Position numbers and translations under genes: made by a program | In this document: positions 1-61,301 of the stretch, in pieces | How the letters are laid out: every line of letters begins with the position of its first letter | How positions within the stretch are numbered: position 1 is the stretch's first letter | The notes under the pieces: model-generated | The model's database searches: none | What the model saw: only the letters and a program-made list of their open reading frames with translations | Told to the model about the DNA's origin: nothing | Source of the DNA: Cyclina sinensis | Taxonomy: Eukaryota; Mollusca; Bivalvia; Venerida; Veneridae | Assembly: GCA_012932295.1 (NCBI GenBank) | Contig: JAAONU010000016.1 | Coordinates: forward strand, 30,007,290 to 30,071,289 | Reading direction: 5' to 3' | DNA length: 64,000 nt

Positions 1-127
1 TGCTGTAGACTTCTGTACAGACAGGAACAGGACATTTAGTAGGCACATTAGGCCAGAAAGGCCTTTCCTGGTTAACAAAATCCTGGATCTCTTGGCAATC
101 ACCCAATAATTCTGACAAGTCAGCCAT
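1..127 (-). CDS. First coding exon of an unidentified gene, divergent from CFAP46 (partial)
   Basis: Read on the minus strand, a pyrimidine-rich acceptor (TTTCTTTTATTCAG, about 128-141) is followed at once by ATG at 127-125. An open frame then runs to the window edge: 42 codons without a stop, beginning MADLSELLGDCQEIQDF and continuing through RPFWPNVPTKCPVPVCTEVYS. The composition (Cys, Pro, Trp, acidic N-terminus) is protein-like and unlike the AT-rich surroundings. I do not recognise the family. The ATG directly after the acceptor suggests a second exon that starts translation, with a non-coding first exon further right. An internal exon with Met as its first residue is the alternative. 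The gene would run away from CFAP46, making a head-to-head pair separated by the LINE-filled interval. Confidence 0.6.
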   Translation of the reverse strand, partial: MADLSELLGDCQEIQDFVNQERPFWPNVPTKCPVPVCTEVYS

Positions 128-172
128 CTGAATAAAAGAAACATCCATAATTAAAATTTGATTGATTTATTG

Positions 173-240
173 ACTGATGGATCGAAGGACTGACTGACTG
201 ACTGACTGACTGATTGATTGATTGATTGACTGATTAATTA
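173..240. repeat. (TGAC/TGAT)n tetranucleotide microsatellite
   Basis: About 60 bp of TGAC then TGAT units lie just beyond the 3' end of the minus-strand LINE. CR1/L2-type elements often end in short tandem repeats, so this may be the LINE tail, but the LINE coding end looks cut short and the microsatellite could be independent. Confidence 0.7.
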
Positions 241-280
241 AAGTGACTTCTAACTATCATTGTTAAATATCCTGGCCTGG

Positions 281-2420
281 ACAACTTTAGTTTAGTTCTA
301 AAGTTGACCATTTTAGTTCTTTGATCATGTTTGTTACACTGCTTGTATGGTGGTAATCATTATGAACGTACCTTGCAGCTGACCTCTGGACCATTTCTAT
401 TCTGTGTGTGAGATATTTTTGCCATGGATGCCATATGGTTGAGCAGTATTCAACCTGTGGTCTTACATATGTTTTGTATGCTGCTTCTTTGAGTTGTTTG
501 TTTTGTGTTTTGACGTTTCGTCTGATGAACCTTAAGCTGTTTTTTGCTTTGTTTGTGATATTGTTTATGTGGGATGACCAGTTTAGGTTGCTACTTATTG
601 TAACTCCTAAGTATTTTGCATTTTCTGTGGTTTTCAGTTTAGTGTTATGTAGGGTGTAAGGAAAGATGACCGGTTTCTTTTTCCTGTGTATTCTGAGTAC
701 TTCACACTTGTCAGGGTTGAATTCCATTGACCATTCTTTTTCCCATATTTCAAGGTTGTGCAAATCATTTTGTAAGGTTTGTGCAGATGCTTGTGATTTA
801 ATTGTTAAATAAACTATGGTGTCGTCGGCAAATAGACGCACCCGGCTCCTGACACTTCCTGGTAGGTCATTGATGTATGCGAGAAAGAGACGTGGACCTA
901 AGACCGATCCCTGCGGGACACCAGAAAGCACAGGGAGCCTGTCAGAGACCTTGTTTTCCACTAATACTTGTTGTGATCTGTTTTTGAGAAAGTTTTGTAT
1001 CCATGAACTGATGTGTGGATGAACTCCCATGTGTTTCAGCTTGTGTATGAGTTTGTGGTGGTCTACTTTGTCAAAAGCTTTACTGAAATCCATGACTATG
1101 ACATCAGTTTGTTGACCTTGATCAAGGTTGTCAGCTATTTCTTGTGTGAAGCCAATGAGCTGTGTCTCACAGCTATGTTTTGACCTGAATCCATGTTGCT
1201 GTGGGCAAAGTATGTTGTGTTTGTCAAAGTAATCGTTCATGTTTGAAACAATGATGTGTTCCATTAGTTTTGATGCTATACATGTGAGTGATATTGGTCT
1301 GTAATTGCTAGGTTTTGATTTTGACCCTTTTTTGTATGCTGGTGTGATGATGGCATGTTTCCAATCCTTAGGAACAATACCTGTGTCTAGTGATCTTTGG
1401 AATATGATTTTAAGGATTGGTGCTATCTCTGTGTGTAGCTCTTTGAGTAACCTAGGTGAAATCTCATCTGGACTTTGGGCTTTGTGGGGGTTTAGTCCTG
1501 TCAACAACTTATCAACTCCTTGAACTGAGATGGATATGGGAGCCATGGGCGGGTGACCAAGTGATGACATTGAGCTTTTAGTTATTTGTTTGAGACTGAG
1601 TGTTGAAGGCTTTGAGAAAACTGATTCAAACTGTTTGTTTAGTATATTTGCCTTTGACACTGGGTCACTGTAAGTATGCCCATCAGAGCTGAGTGGTGCA
1701 ATTCCTATGTTTTCAGTTTTTTTGTGTTTAATGAAGTTGTAGAACTTTTTCTTATGATCTGGATCTGTATTATCTGAGAAGATGATTGACTTTAGATATG
1801 ACCAATAAGCATTTCTTATTTGTTTTTGCACTGATGCCTTAAGATGTTTGAATTTCTTTATGTTCTGACAATTCTCTGACCGAGACCTTTTTATTTTTGT
1901 GAAGAGTTTGTTCCTTTTCCTAATCTGTTTAACAATATCGTGAGTAACCCATGGTAAATCAGCTTTATTTTTGCATTGTCTTGACGGTATGTGTTTGGAT
2001 GATAACCTTTTGATCTCAGCTTTGAACGTGTCCCATAATTGGTTTGGGTCTTCATTTTGATTTTGGTTGAACGTACTACTGAAAATGATCAAGTCATTTT
2101 TGAAGTCAGACCAGTTTGCTTTCTTGTATGATTTGACCAGTCGAGGGGTTTGCCTGATTCGCCCTCTTTTGACCTTAAGTTCATGGAAGACTATATCATG
2201 GTCTGATGTACCTAAGCTTGGTAAGACTTTTGTGTCAAGAACGTGACCCGGAGTGTTAGTGAGAAAGAGATCTAGGATATTTTTATCCCGTGTGGGAACT
2301 TTGACCATTTGTTCAAGATTATGATTAATCATGTTCTCTGCAAAATTATCATACATGTCTTTGAATTTGCATGTATCTGTTGGTGTTTCATTTGACCAGT
2401 TCATGTCTGGGAGATTGTAG
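281..2420 (-). mobile_element. 5'-truncated CR1/Jockey-group non-LTR retrotransposon
   Basis: Minus-strand element keeping the C-terminal part of an AP-like endonuclease and a complete-looking reverse transcriptase, all in one frame. The 5' truncation point is near 2420, where the code enters the endonuclease at LPDMNW and abuts a 95-bp repeated flank. At the 3' end the C-terminal domain stops right after the motif ELKWSTLE, where related proteins normally continue. The element has therefore lost sequence at both ends. An open frame of about 710 codons implies a fairly recent insertion. Confidence 0.85.
287..2416 (-). CDS. LINE endonuclease (C-terminal part) and reverse transcriptase, open but truncated
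   Basis: Visible in order: the endonuclease tail with PDMNW, NILDLFLTN and the SDHDIV histidine motif; a basic linker; RT motifs with NYRPISLT, the QHGFR segment, DFSKAFDKVDH, SGVPQGSVLGP, and the catalytic FADD at 821-832; then a C-terminal YLGVTISSNLNW segment. These are standard motifs of the CR1/Jockey group, whose protein nicks target DNA and reverse-transcribes its own RNA at the nick. No stop interrupts the domains. The frame stays open upstream to 2674, but the residues beyond 2417 come from flanking sequence that includes a 95-bp duplication, so that methionine is not the protein's own start. The N-terminal half of the endonuclease is missing, so the copy is not autonomous. Confidence 0.85.
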   Translation of the reverse strand, partial: NLPDMNWSNETPTDTCKFKDMYDNFAENMINHNLEQMVKVPTRDKNILDLFLTNTPGHVLDTKVLPSLGTSDHDIVFHELKVKRGRIRQTPRLVKSYKKANWSDFKNDLIIFSSTFNQNQNEDPNQLWDTFKAEIKRLSSKHIPSRQCKNKADLPWVTHDIVKQIRKRNKLFTKIKRSRSENCQNIKKFKHLKASVQKQIRNAYWSYLKSIIFSDNTDPDHKKKFYNFIKHKKTENIGIAPLSSDGHTYSDPVSKANILNKQFESVFSKPSTLSLKQITKSSMSSLGHPPMAPISISVQGVDKLLTGLNPHKAQSPDEISPRLLKELHTEIAPILKIIFQRSLDTGIVPKDWKHAIITPAYKKGSKSKPSNYRPISLTCIASKLMEHIIVSNMNDYFDKHNILCPQQHGFRSKHSCETQLIGFTQEIADNLDQGQQTDVIVMDFSKAFDKVDHHKLIHKLKHMGVHPHISSWIQNFLKNRSQQVLVENKVSDRLPVLSGVPQGSVLGPRLFLAYINDLPGSVRSRVRLFADDTIVYLTIKSQASAQTLQNDLHNLEIWEKEWSMEFNPDKCEVLRIHRKKKPVIFPYTLHNTKLKTTENAKYLGVTISSNLNWSSHINNITNKAKNSLRFIRRNVKTQNKQLKEAAYKTYVRPQVEYCSTIWHPWQKYLTHRIEMVQRSAARYVHNDYHHTSSVTNMIKELKWSTLELN

Positions 2421-2515
2421 AAAAGAAGAAAGTAGCATTTGAATATCAAAATTAGTTCGTCTATTTTTTTCATAATTTTGCGTTGAATACGATATAAACA
2501 TTGCTGGATAAGGAG
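2421..2515. repeat. 95-bp direct repeat, copy A (abuts the LINE 5' junction)
   Basis: This stretch (begins AAAAGAAGAAAGTAGCATTT, ends GGATAAGGAG) recurs identically at 2622-2716, 106 bp further right. Both copies lie on the 5' side of the LINE, so they are not an ordinary target-site duplication around it. A local duplication of about 201 bp at or after insertion is the simplest reading. Confidence 0.85.
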
Positions 2516-2621
2516 TTTAATTATATGTTTTGAGAGTGATGAACAGATTTTAGTAGTAACATTGCAAAAGTACCCGATAGTCATTAGAGAGAGTATTTGG
2601 ATATTGACTGTAACATCGTCA

Positions 2622-2716
2622 AAAAGAAGAAAGTAGCATTTGAATATCAAAATTAGTTCGTCTATTTTTTTCATAATTTTGCGTTGAATACGATATAAAC
2701 ATTGCTGGATAAGGAG
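2622..2716. repeat. 95-bp direct repeat, copy B
   Basis: Second copy of the 95-bp repeat at 2421-2515, apparently without mismatches. The sequence between the copies (2516-2621) is unique AT-rich DNA with no recognisable content. Confidence 0.85.
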
Positions 2717-3724
2717 AATATCTTAAATAAAATAAACCTGTTAAGTTTAAAATAGAATAAAGTTTTATTGCTTCATACCTAATACTTTGACGGAAGATAC
2801 AAAAAGTTAGTTTTTGCCACAGATTCCTCAAGATTAGTTATAACTTAATAGAAGGTTAATAAAAGAATTGAGCATTGAATGAGTTTGTTTTATATTCCAG
2901 TTTATTAGAAGAAGCTCTACTGCACATGTGTAGCCCCTGCTTATTTTCTCTTTCTCAAACACCCGTTTATCTATATCTAAATTATGTAATATGATTTAAA
3001 ATAGAAAGATATAGAAATTTAGGCTTTAACTTCTATATCTCACTATTTTAAATAATCGACTATCGTTCGGATTGTATAACTGCATGATTTGTTTTCTATT
3101 GTGACTTGTGCATATTTACATGTACACTTGAATATACTAAACAACAAGCATCAGCCGGACCCTTGTATTAACAATCAGTATTTGTTTATTGTCTATTAGT
3201 ATATAATTTAGAAAAAAGGTGAACGATTTTTTTTTTTTTTTTTTTTTTTTTTGGGGGGGGGGGGGGGGGTCGTGCAAAATAAAGCACATACAGACACCTT
3301 TATTTCTCCTACTGTAAATATTTTACATTATATGGGTCTATAGAATATACAGAAATGATAGTAACATTACGGCTTCTGGTAGTCGTCTAACAACGACGAA
3401 CCGCAATGTGGATATTTCATAACAGATTTTACATGTAAAGTTTTAAATAAATTAAATTATGTCATGAGAACAATCGTAATGCCAATTGTCTTTCCCCCAT
3501 TCTTTTTTAGAGGACATTAATTGCTTGGGAGCAGAAAAGTATAATTTTTTCATTTTCAAAAGAGCAATAATACTAAATGATATTTTTTTATGCTTGCTGT
3601 CACTGGTCTATTTCTTTCGAATATAAATCTCTTCCGCCGCTTTTGAAAAAAGACAATGAAGACAGCTTGAAAACGTATCTAAACTAGATATAACCGAAGT
3701 AAAATTTTCTTAAGTTCACACATC
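2717..3724. other. Intergenic spacer between the two LINEs, no gene seen
   Basis: AT-rich, without a convincing open frame. Its one notable feature is the T26-G17 homopolymer junction, listed separately. Confidence 0.6.
3227..3269. repeat. Compound homopolymer T26 followed by G17
   Basis: An uninterrupted run of 26 T passes directly into 17 G. Its lengths are likely to be unreliable in an assembly. The G run could in principle form quadruplex structures. Confidence 0.9.
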
Positions 3725-6700
3725 CCTTCTTCTTCTTCCTAGTTATGTGCTGGGCCCCTCTGGAGCATCATCGCACAATTGTGACTATGTACATAAGTGA
3801 AGGGAACATCAGTGCAGCTAAAAATGGGTTAAAAACATCTTGCCTCAGAGTTACTCGTGCAGCACGGCCATCCTCGTTTGAAAGACCTCTAGGGACGGGG
3901 CTGACGTCACGACTTCTGGTAAGCTGTTCCAAAGTCTGATACCGGAAGGAAAGAAAGAGTACTTAAATGCATTGACGTTCGTGAAAGGTTGTAGGTACCT
4001 GTTGGCATGGCCTCGGATGTGTACTCCAGCAGGGATAAGTATGTAATGGGCTCGAATATCCACCAGGTTGTTGATGACTCTTTACATCATCACTGCTTTG
4101 GTTTGCTGACGGCGGGCTTCTAGAGTGTCCCAGCCTAAAGCTTCCATCATTGCAGTGACACAGCTGGTGTGATGGTAATCACCTGTGCAGAACCTGGCTG
4201 CTCTTCGTTGGCAGTTCTCGAGCTTTCTGATGTTGGCCTTTTTGTGTTTGTGTGTGGGTTCCATACTGATGAAGCATACTCGAGCTGAGGTCTAACCAAT
4301 GTCTTGTAACATGTAGCCTTGATGTTCTGTGGGCAGTGTGACAAGTTTCTGCGTAGAAAGGCAGTGGTGGTATTCGCCTTCTTTGCAGTAGCGTCAATGT
4401 GGCTGTTCCAGGAAAGCGTGTTGTCAAGTGTGATACCCAGATACTTTGCCTTGTTCGTCTGCTTAAGTGTTTGGCCATGGATTGAATAAAACCCAGTTAT
4501 CACTTTTCGCTTGTTGGTAATGCGAATCATCTTACACTTGTCACGGTTGAACATCATCTGCCAGTCTTGCTCCCACTCTTGTAGGCGATCAAGATCCTCT
4601 TGGAGTGCTTTACTATCTTCTTCAGAACTGATGGTCCTATATAGTAGGCAGTCATCTGCGAAGAGACGTGCAGTGGAGGAGACCTTACCCAGCAAGTGAT
4701 TTATGTACACTAGAAACAAGAGCGGTCCTAGTACTGTGCCTTGTGGGACGGCTGATGTGACTGGTGCTGGAGAGGATGTCTTCCCGTCGAGTACTACTTG
4801 TTGTTGACGGTGTGAGAGGAAGCTGTTGATCCATCCCAGAGTCTTGCCTCTGATCCCATAGTGGTGAAGCTTGGATGAGAGACGTTGATGGGGGACATTG
4901 TCAAACGCCTTAGAAAAATCAAGTAAGATGGCGTCGTCAATCTGCTGTTTGTTGTTCAGGCCCGTTGCAAGTTCCTGGACTGTGGTGATCAGTTGCGCCT
5001 CGCAGGATCTCTTCTTCCGAAAGCCATGTTGCATATCGGAGAGGATGTTGTTACGATCGAGGAAACTGATCACGTGACTATGGACAATGTGCTCCATTAT
5101 CTTGCAGCAGATGGATGTCAGCGAGACTGGGCGATAGTTTGACGGCTTACACTTGTCTCCCTTCTTAAATAATGGTGTGACGCGTGCGCCTTTCCAGTCA
5201 TCTGGTACTTGGCGTTGGTCGTGAGAGGCTTGGAATATGAGTGTCAGCATTGGGGATATTGCTTAAGCCACTTCCCTCAGAAATCTTGAAGATATCTGGT
5301 CCGGACCAGTGGCCTTGTGCGGGTTGAGATTCTCCAGGAGCTTCTTGACACCCTTCTCATGAATCTGCAGTGGAGGGGCTGTTTCTTGGAAGTCGGGGCC
5401 CATGTTATGTAGACTCTCAACATCTTCTTCAGTAAAGACGGAGGAGAATTGGGCGTTGAGTATCTCAGCTTTGGAACATGGGTCGGAGTAGCTGATGCCA
5501 TCTTTCTTCAGTGGTGCAACCCCTGAGCTGTCACTCTTCATGCTCTTGACATACGAGTAGAGCTTTTTGTTGTTGGTACCAGGCGCACTGACCATGTTCC
5601 TAACATACTCGTTCCTGGTTTCACGGCACTTTTGTTAATTCTGTTTCTGAATGCTCTTGTAAATGGCCCAGCCTGTTTGGTTCTTCGATTTTCTGGCTTT
5701 CCTGTATGCTCTTTTCTTCTTTCTAGCTAGTCTCCTGATCAGTCGATTACACCAGGGCTGATTGAATCTTGTGGAAGTCAGTTTAGATGGCACAAACTCA
5801 TCGATGGTATCTGAGCACTTCTTCTTGAAAATGGTCCACAAGGTGTTAATGGGAGTGCTTGAGTTGTGTTCATGAATAAAATGTTGGGAGAAGTTGTTGA
5901 GGTCTTCGTTCATGGCCGGTATATTAGCTTTTTTCCATAAGTGAATACGACGTTGGGCTGGTTTCTGTCGTCTGGGAATAATCTCAGAGTCAACTATCAC
6001 AATGTCATGGTCACTAATGCCAGGAATGGGAGAGCATCTTTCCACCAGAGTTGGTCTGTTAGTGCAAAAGATATCCAGTGTGTTGTTGTTGCGTGTGGGA
6101 AACTTTACAATTTGTTGGCTACTAATGTCATTAAATGTGTCAATGAAAGCCTGGTTAATAGGAACTGAATATTGGTGGCCCCGGATGTTATCTGTTGACC
6201 AATCTATATCTGGAAGGTTGGCATCCCCGCCCAGCCAAATGGAACTATTCCGATTCTTTGTGTATAGGTTCTGGATTTCTTTGCAGAGGTCTGTTGCATA
6301 AACTATATTATTATCTGTGGGACGGTATAGGCAGCCAATGATAATAGGCTTCTTCAAGCTTGTGGTATTAAATGAAGCAGCAACAAACTCAGAGGTATCG
6401 CTGTTCAATACTTCGGTAGCTTCCACATCTTGCTTCGTTATAATGGCCACACCACCATATGTGCTGTTTGGTCGGTCACGTCGTGATACAAATCTGTAGC
6501 TGTCAGGCAAAACTTCCCTTTCTGCTATGCTAGAGTTTAGCCAGGTATCGCTGGCGAGGACTATATCTGAGTCTGCCTGCTCAAGTAGTGCCCAGAATGC
6601 TTCTCTCTTGGCACGCATGCTCTGGAAGTTGATGATTAATATACACAATTTCTTCTTCTCAGTTGGCTGCTTGTGACGACTGGTGGTAGGCGACGATGCA

Positions 6701-7000
6701 TACTGTGGGGAACCAAAGACTGAACTCTGGTTAGAAGAAAACGAAATTGAATGAGGTGTCGAGCAGGGAGCTGATGCTTCAAAGTCCATATATAGACTGG
6801 AATTAAAGTTGGGGATCCCACATTGGCAGCAATTTCATGTGATGTCAGTACCATCTAATGCATCAAAAATAGAGATAGGCATTTGCAAACAATCTTTATG
6901 AAACCATTTCTCACAGTTAGTACACTGAATTCGCCCACACAACAGCCTTATTCGCCACTTGGCTGTTGTAACAAAAGTACTCAGGGTCATGTAAGTTGTT
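3725..7000 (-). mobile_element. Near full-length PHD-EN-RT non-LTR retrotransposon, inactivated
   Basis: Minus-strand element of about 3.3 kb. In coding order it has a zinc-binding PHD-like finger (about 6965-6805), an AP-like endonuclease (6789-5635), a linker (5595-5263) and a reverse transcriptase (5250-3851). A short 3' UTR ends in a GAA-type repeat near 3740-3725. This layout is known for CR1-clade elements of invertebrates. It is a different family from the LINE at 281-2420, with low similarity outside the RT core. The 5' boundary is uncertain. Confidence 0.8.
3851..6965 (-). pseudogene. Broken PHD-endonuclease-reverse transcriptase ORF of a CR1-like LINE
   Basis: The finger reads C..C TNCEKWFHKDC ... 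NCCQCGIPNF, with an in-frame TGA where a Trp is expected before the last cysteine pair. The endonuclease has INFQSM, TYGGVAII, GDANLPDIDW, NTLDIFCTN and ISDHDIV. The segment that usually carries the catalytic Glu reads ASDTWLNSS, with Asp in that place. TAA stops break the same frame at about 5635 and 5263. The RT keeps NYRPVSLTSI, LDFSKAFDNVPH, AVPQGTVLGPLLF and FADD (4651-4662). A one-base shift follows in an A run near 4245, with another TAA near 4082, before the C-terminal domain ends at 3851. At least four stops and one frameshift make the protein non-functional. The RT part resembles that of the 281-2420 element, but the two are clearly different families. Confidence 0.85.
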
Positions 7001-7720
7001 GCTGAACAGATTTCAACGTGATATTGACGATTATTGCGGGGAAAGTGGGTAGGCTCATGGAATTGTTTCTTTCTTTCTACTTGAGAGATGGATATTTTTC
7101 ACGTAATTGCAGTTTTTTAAACTATTTTTCTCAAAAACTCTTCTCTAAATAATTATCGGATTTATATAAAAAGAAAAAGAGAAAGAAAACAATAAAAGAA
7201 TGTTCATGTACGATGTTCTCAGACTGCTCTCCTACTCCATTATGATGTACAAATGGGGGATTTTAGTATTACTTCTCAAATAAATTTGTATTAAACACAT
7301 AGATTTTTCTTGTTAATGGTGTAGCAATTAGGTGACGCAGTGGACTATCGATAGGACCATAGAATGTTGAATAAAGCCGTAAAATAGGGTACCAAAACCG
7401 CATCACTGTTTCTATGACAAATACGCGTTGAGTTCTTAAACATTTATCATCCTTGACAGCATATAATTTTAAATTTATTTACAAGAAAAAGAAGAAAATT
7501 ACACATAAAGTAATTGTTAGCAAAAATACTGTTATTACGATTTATTCCTTGATGACTTTGCTGCTAGATTTTAGAACTCTATTTTCAAATGCAAGTAAAA
7601 TCAGAGTGTGTTATTCGCCCAAACAATATGGCGACGGCGGTAAACAAGGTGCGCGTTTGAAAAACTACTGTCTACTCTGTCGCGAACATTATACCAGCAG
7701 ATTAAGTTGACAGATGAAAA
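7001..7720 (+). promoter_or_regulatory. CFAP46: Presumed CFAP46 promoter and 5' UTR region
   Basis: Sequence between the LINE and the CFAP46 start codon. I see no clear TATA box. Around 7621-7640 the motif CAATATGGCGACGGCGG resembles the ATGGCGGC-type element found near start sites of TATA-less genes. It also creates a short upstream reading frame, ATG at 7628 to TGA at 7658-7660. A second upstream ATG at 7714 overlaps the real start in another frame. I found no convincing RFX X-box palindrome. The transcription start is inferred to be near 7600; nothing in the sequence proves it. Confidence 0.35.
7628..7660 (+). other. Upstream ORF 1 in the presumed CFAP46 5' UTR
   Basis: ATG at 7628 opens a 10-codon frame (MATAVNKVRV) that closes with TGA, 60 bases before the CFAP46 start codon. 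It matters only if transcription starts upstream of 7628, which is not shown. Confidence 0.4.
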
Positions 7721-58960
<51,240 letters not shown>

Positions 58961-59203
58961 GTATGAATCTTACATAGAACATACTCTGTACGTTGATATT
59001 CCAGCTCTGTGTTTTCAGTTTTAGTTATCTTTCGAACTTGTTTCTTGCAAAGGTGCCCAAGTTTTCGATCCTCTATAGTGTTATTTTACCATTTTGTTTA
59101 TAGTTTTTACAGTGTAAAGCCTATAAAGACCTCTCTATAGCAGGAGTTACCTGATAATCAGAATGTTAAAAAAGTCACCAGTGCGACGTACAGTACACTT
59201 ATA

Positions 59204-60040
59204 CAGTGGAACTTCCTAAAACCGAACACCCAAGGGACCGGCCAAAAAGTTCGGATTTTGGAAGTTTTCGGAATTCAGAAGTACGAATGATTTGGACAAG
59301 TACAGGCGCCAAACACCAGTGGTTCTTTATGATAGTGAATGCAGTCAGTATTGTTTAGCGTAACAGCGTTAACATAATGCAAATTAAAATCAATGAAAAC
59401 TTTCTACACATGTATATTTTATTAGAAAAAATGTCATATGTTTTCAAATACATATACTTGTATACTATATTATGTGCAAACACGTATGTATATGTCAGAA
59501 CAAAGCTGCATTTTGCATACCTTTAAAACAGTTTGGAAAAAAAAATCGCCAGTTAGAATAACCAACACAAGCCGATGTTGTCTAACTAATTACGCTTTTT
59601 AAGACACCCCAGTTACAATTTAATCCTTAAAGTTGCTTGTAGCAAACACATGTTATGAATCCACTAATCATCGCTTTGATTATTTACCGCTATCTAATTA
59701 TCGATATATCCGGCTGCATGTCAATTTCAAATTGACAACTTGTTATTCTAACGCATGTCAAAATAAACGGTCACCACTAATTGGTAAACAATAGATAGAG
59801 AAATTTTTGCCGCAGGGTTTGCGATCTTAGGTCTGACTTTTGCACATTTTTTTATTTTCCGGTATTTGGAAGTAAAATTGCATTGATTTAAACTAAATTT
59901 TGCGGAAAAATCGTCCGGAATTCAGAATTCGGAAGTTCCGGATTTCAGAAGTATGATTTACATAGAAAACAGAAGGAGAAATTTCTGGACTGAGAAAATC
60001 GTTCAGTTTTCAGAAGGTCCGGTTTTCGGAAGTTCCACTG
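59204..60040. mobile_element. pogo/Tigger-like non-autonomous transposon
   Basis: 837 bp from CAGTGGAACTTCC to GGAAGTTCCACTG, flanked on both sides by TA. With the flanks the match is a perfect 19-bp inverted repeat (59198-59216 and 60028-60046). Beyond it the similarity continues as AAAACCG. CAGT ends and a TA target duplication are typical of the pogo group of Tc1/mariner. No transposase frame is seen. Confidence 0.8.
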
Positions 60041-60454
60041 TATAAGAGTTTAAGGAAGGTTACCATATAAGAACAAAAAGTTACTCATTCTGCTGGTCTT
60101 AATTCTTAATATTTCATGTTTTTTGTCTTTGATTTTTCATTTCCATAGCAGTGACACGTAATGTTATAAACATTAAAACCATTTAAAGCTTTGCATGTGT
60201 TAGTTGATATTATTGTTATTAACCTGTTTATTAGTGAGTTGACCTCGACTTTGCTGAATTTCTGAATTAGACTGCCATTTATTTGTTCAAAGAGATGCTT
60301 ACTGGTGATTAACTAAACAAACTGTAAACTTCAGAGTAGATACATGTTATGCAGATATGATTAGACTTAAAAAAAAAAAGATTCTAATCCAGCTCAAACA
60401 AAAAATGCATGTATGATGAACTATTTATATAAGTCAGCTTATCAAATAAAGTTA

Positions 60455-60765
60455 GGAAATGGTTAGGTTGTTGAAAAAGGAAATGGTTAGGTTGTTTAAA
60501 AGTCTGTAGAAAGGGAAATGGTTAGGTTGTTTAAAAGTCTGTGAAAAGGGAAATGGTCAGATTGTTGAAAAGTCTGTAGAAAAAGGGAAATGGTTAGGTT
60601 GTTGAAAAGTCTGTAAAAAGGGAAATGATTAGGTTGTTGAAAAGTCTGTAAAAAGGGAAATGGTTATTTGTTGAAAAGTCTGAAAAAGGAAATGGTTAGG
60701 TTCTTGAAAAGTCTGTTAAAAGAGAAATGGTTAGGTTGTTGAAAAGTCTTTTAAAAAGAAAAGCA
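60455..60765. repeat. Minisatellite, unit about 38 bp, about eight copies
   Basis: Repeated GGAAATGGTTAGGTTGTTGA plus AAAGTCTGTAGAAA units with small length differences. Confidence 0.9.
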
Positions 60766-60837
60766 AAGTGAGATGAAGGTTTCCATTGTTAGAAAAAACC
60801 ATTAAATCTATAACAGATTGAGCTCTTGAAAATTTTA

Positions 60838-61301
60838 GCTGACTTAAGCGACTGACTCACAGATGGACTGACGATGAAAAAAAAGAAAATGTTCTTACAT
60901 CTTGAAATGTTTGCTGCAGTTGTGAAGAACATATTTAAACTAAGTTACTGATTCATTTTTTGATACAGAAAAACATCAACATATAAAGTTTTACTCACTT
61001 TTATTGGTAAAATATTTACCCCGTTAGTCACGGGGTAGATACTTAAGTTATAAGATTAAGTTTGATGCAAGCTTACAAGAAGGCGCTGTGGCTGAGTGGT
61101 CTAGATTGTCGCTCTATATTTTACTGACCGAAAGATCGTGAGTTTGAATTCTGGTTAAGTCAAAACTTTTTTTTTTTCAGTTTTCATGGTTATAGAAGCA
61201 AAATATTATGTTTTTTCCATAGTATATTAAATTCTCTTAAATTTCAAAGAAAAAAAATTTTCAGCAAAATTCTGTTAGTCAGTCGCTTTAAGCTGCTGAT
61301 A
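60838..61301. mobile_element. Candidate element with inverted ends around a tRNA-like segment
   Basis: AGCTGACTTAAGCGACTGACT (about 60841-60861) and the inverted AGTCAGTCGCTTTAAGCTGCT (61279-61299) bracket about 420 bp that contains the tRNA-like sequence and a T10-type run. Confidence 0.5.
61083..61160 (+). repeat. tRNA-derived SINE head
   Basis: A-box TGGCTGAGTGG (61089-61099) and B-box-like GTTTGAATTC (61142-61151) at normal spacing, then a T-rich tail. The A-box form recalls tRNA-Leu/Ser, but the stems are poorly paired, so it is not a working tRNA. Confidence 0.55.

Noticed and set aside
2417..2674. N-terminal extension of the LINE protein starting MKKIDELILIF
   Set aside because: It translates flanking DNA including the 95-bp duplication, and has no endonuclease features.
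7600..7720. RFX X-box upstream of CFAP46
   Set aside because: Ciliary genes often have one, but the nearest match (GTTTACC/GGTAAAC near 7640) lacks the paired half-site.
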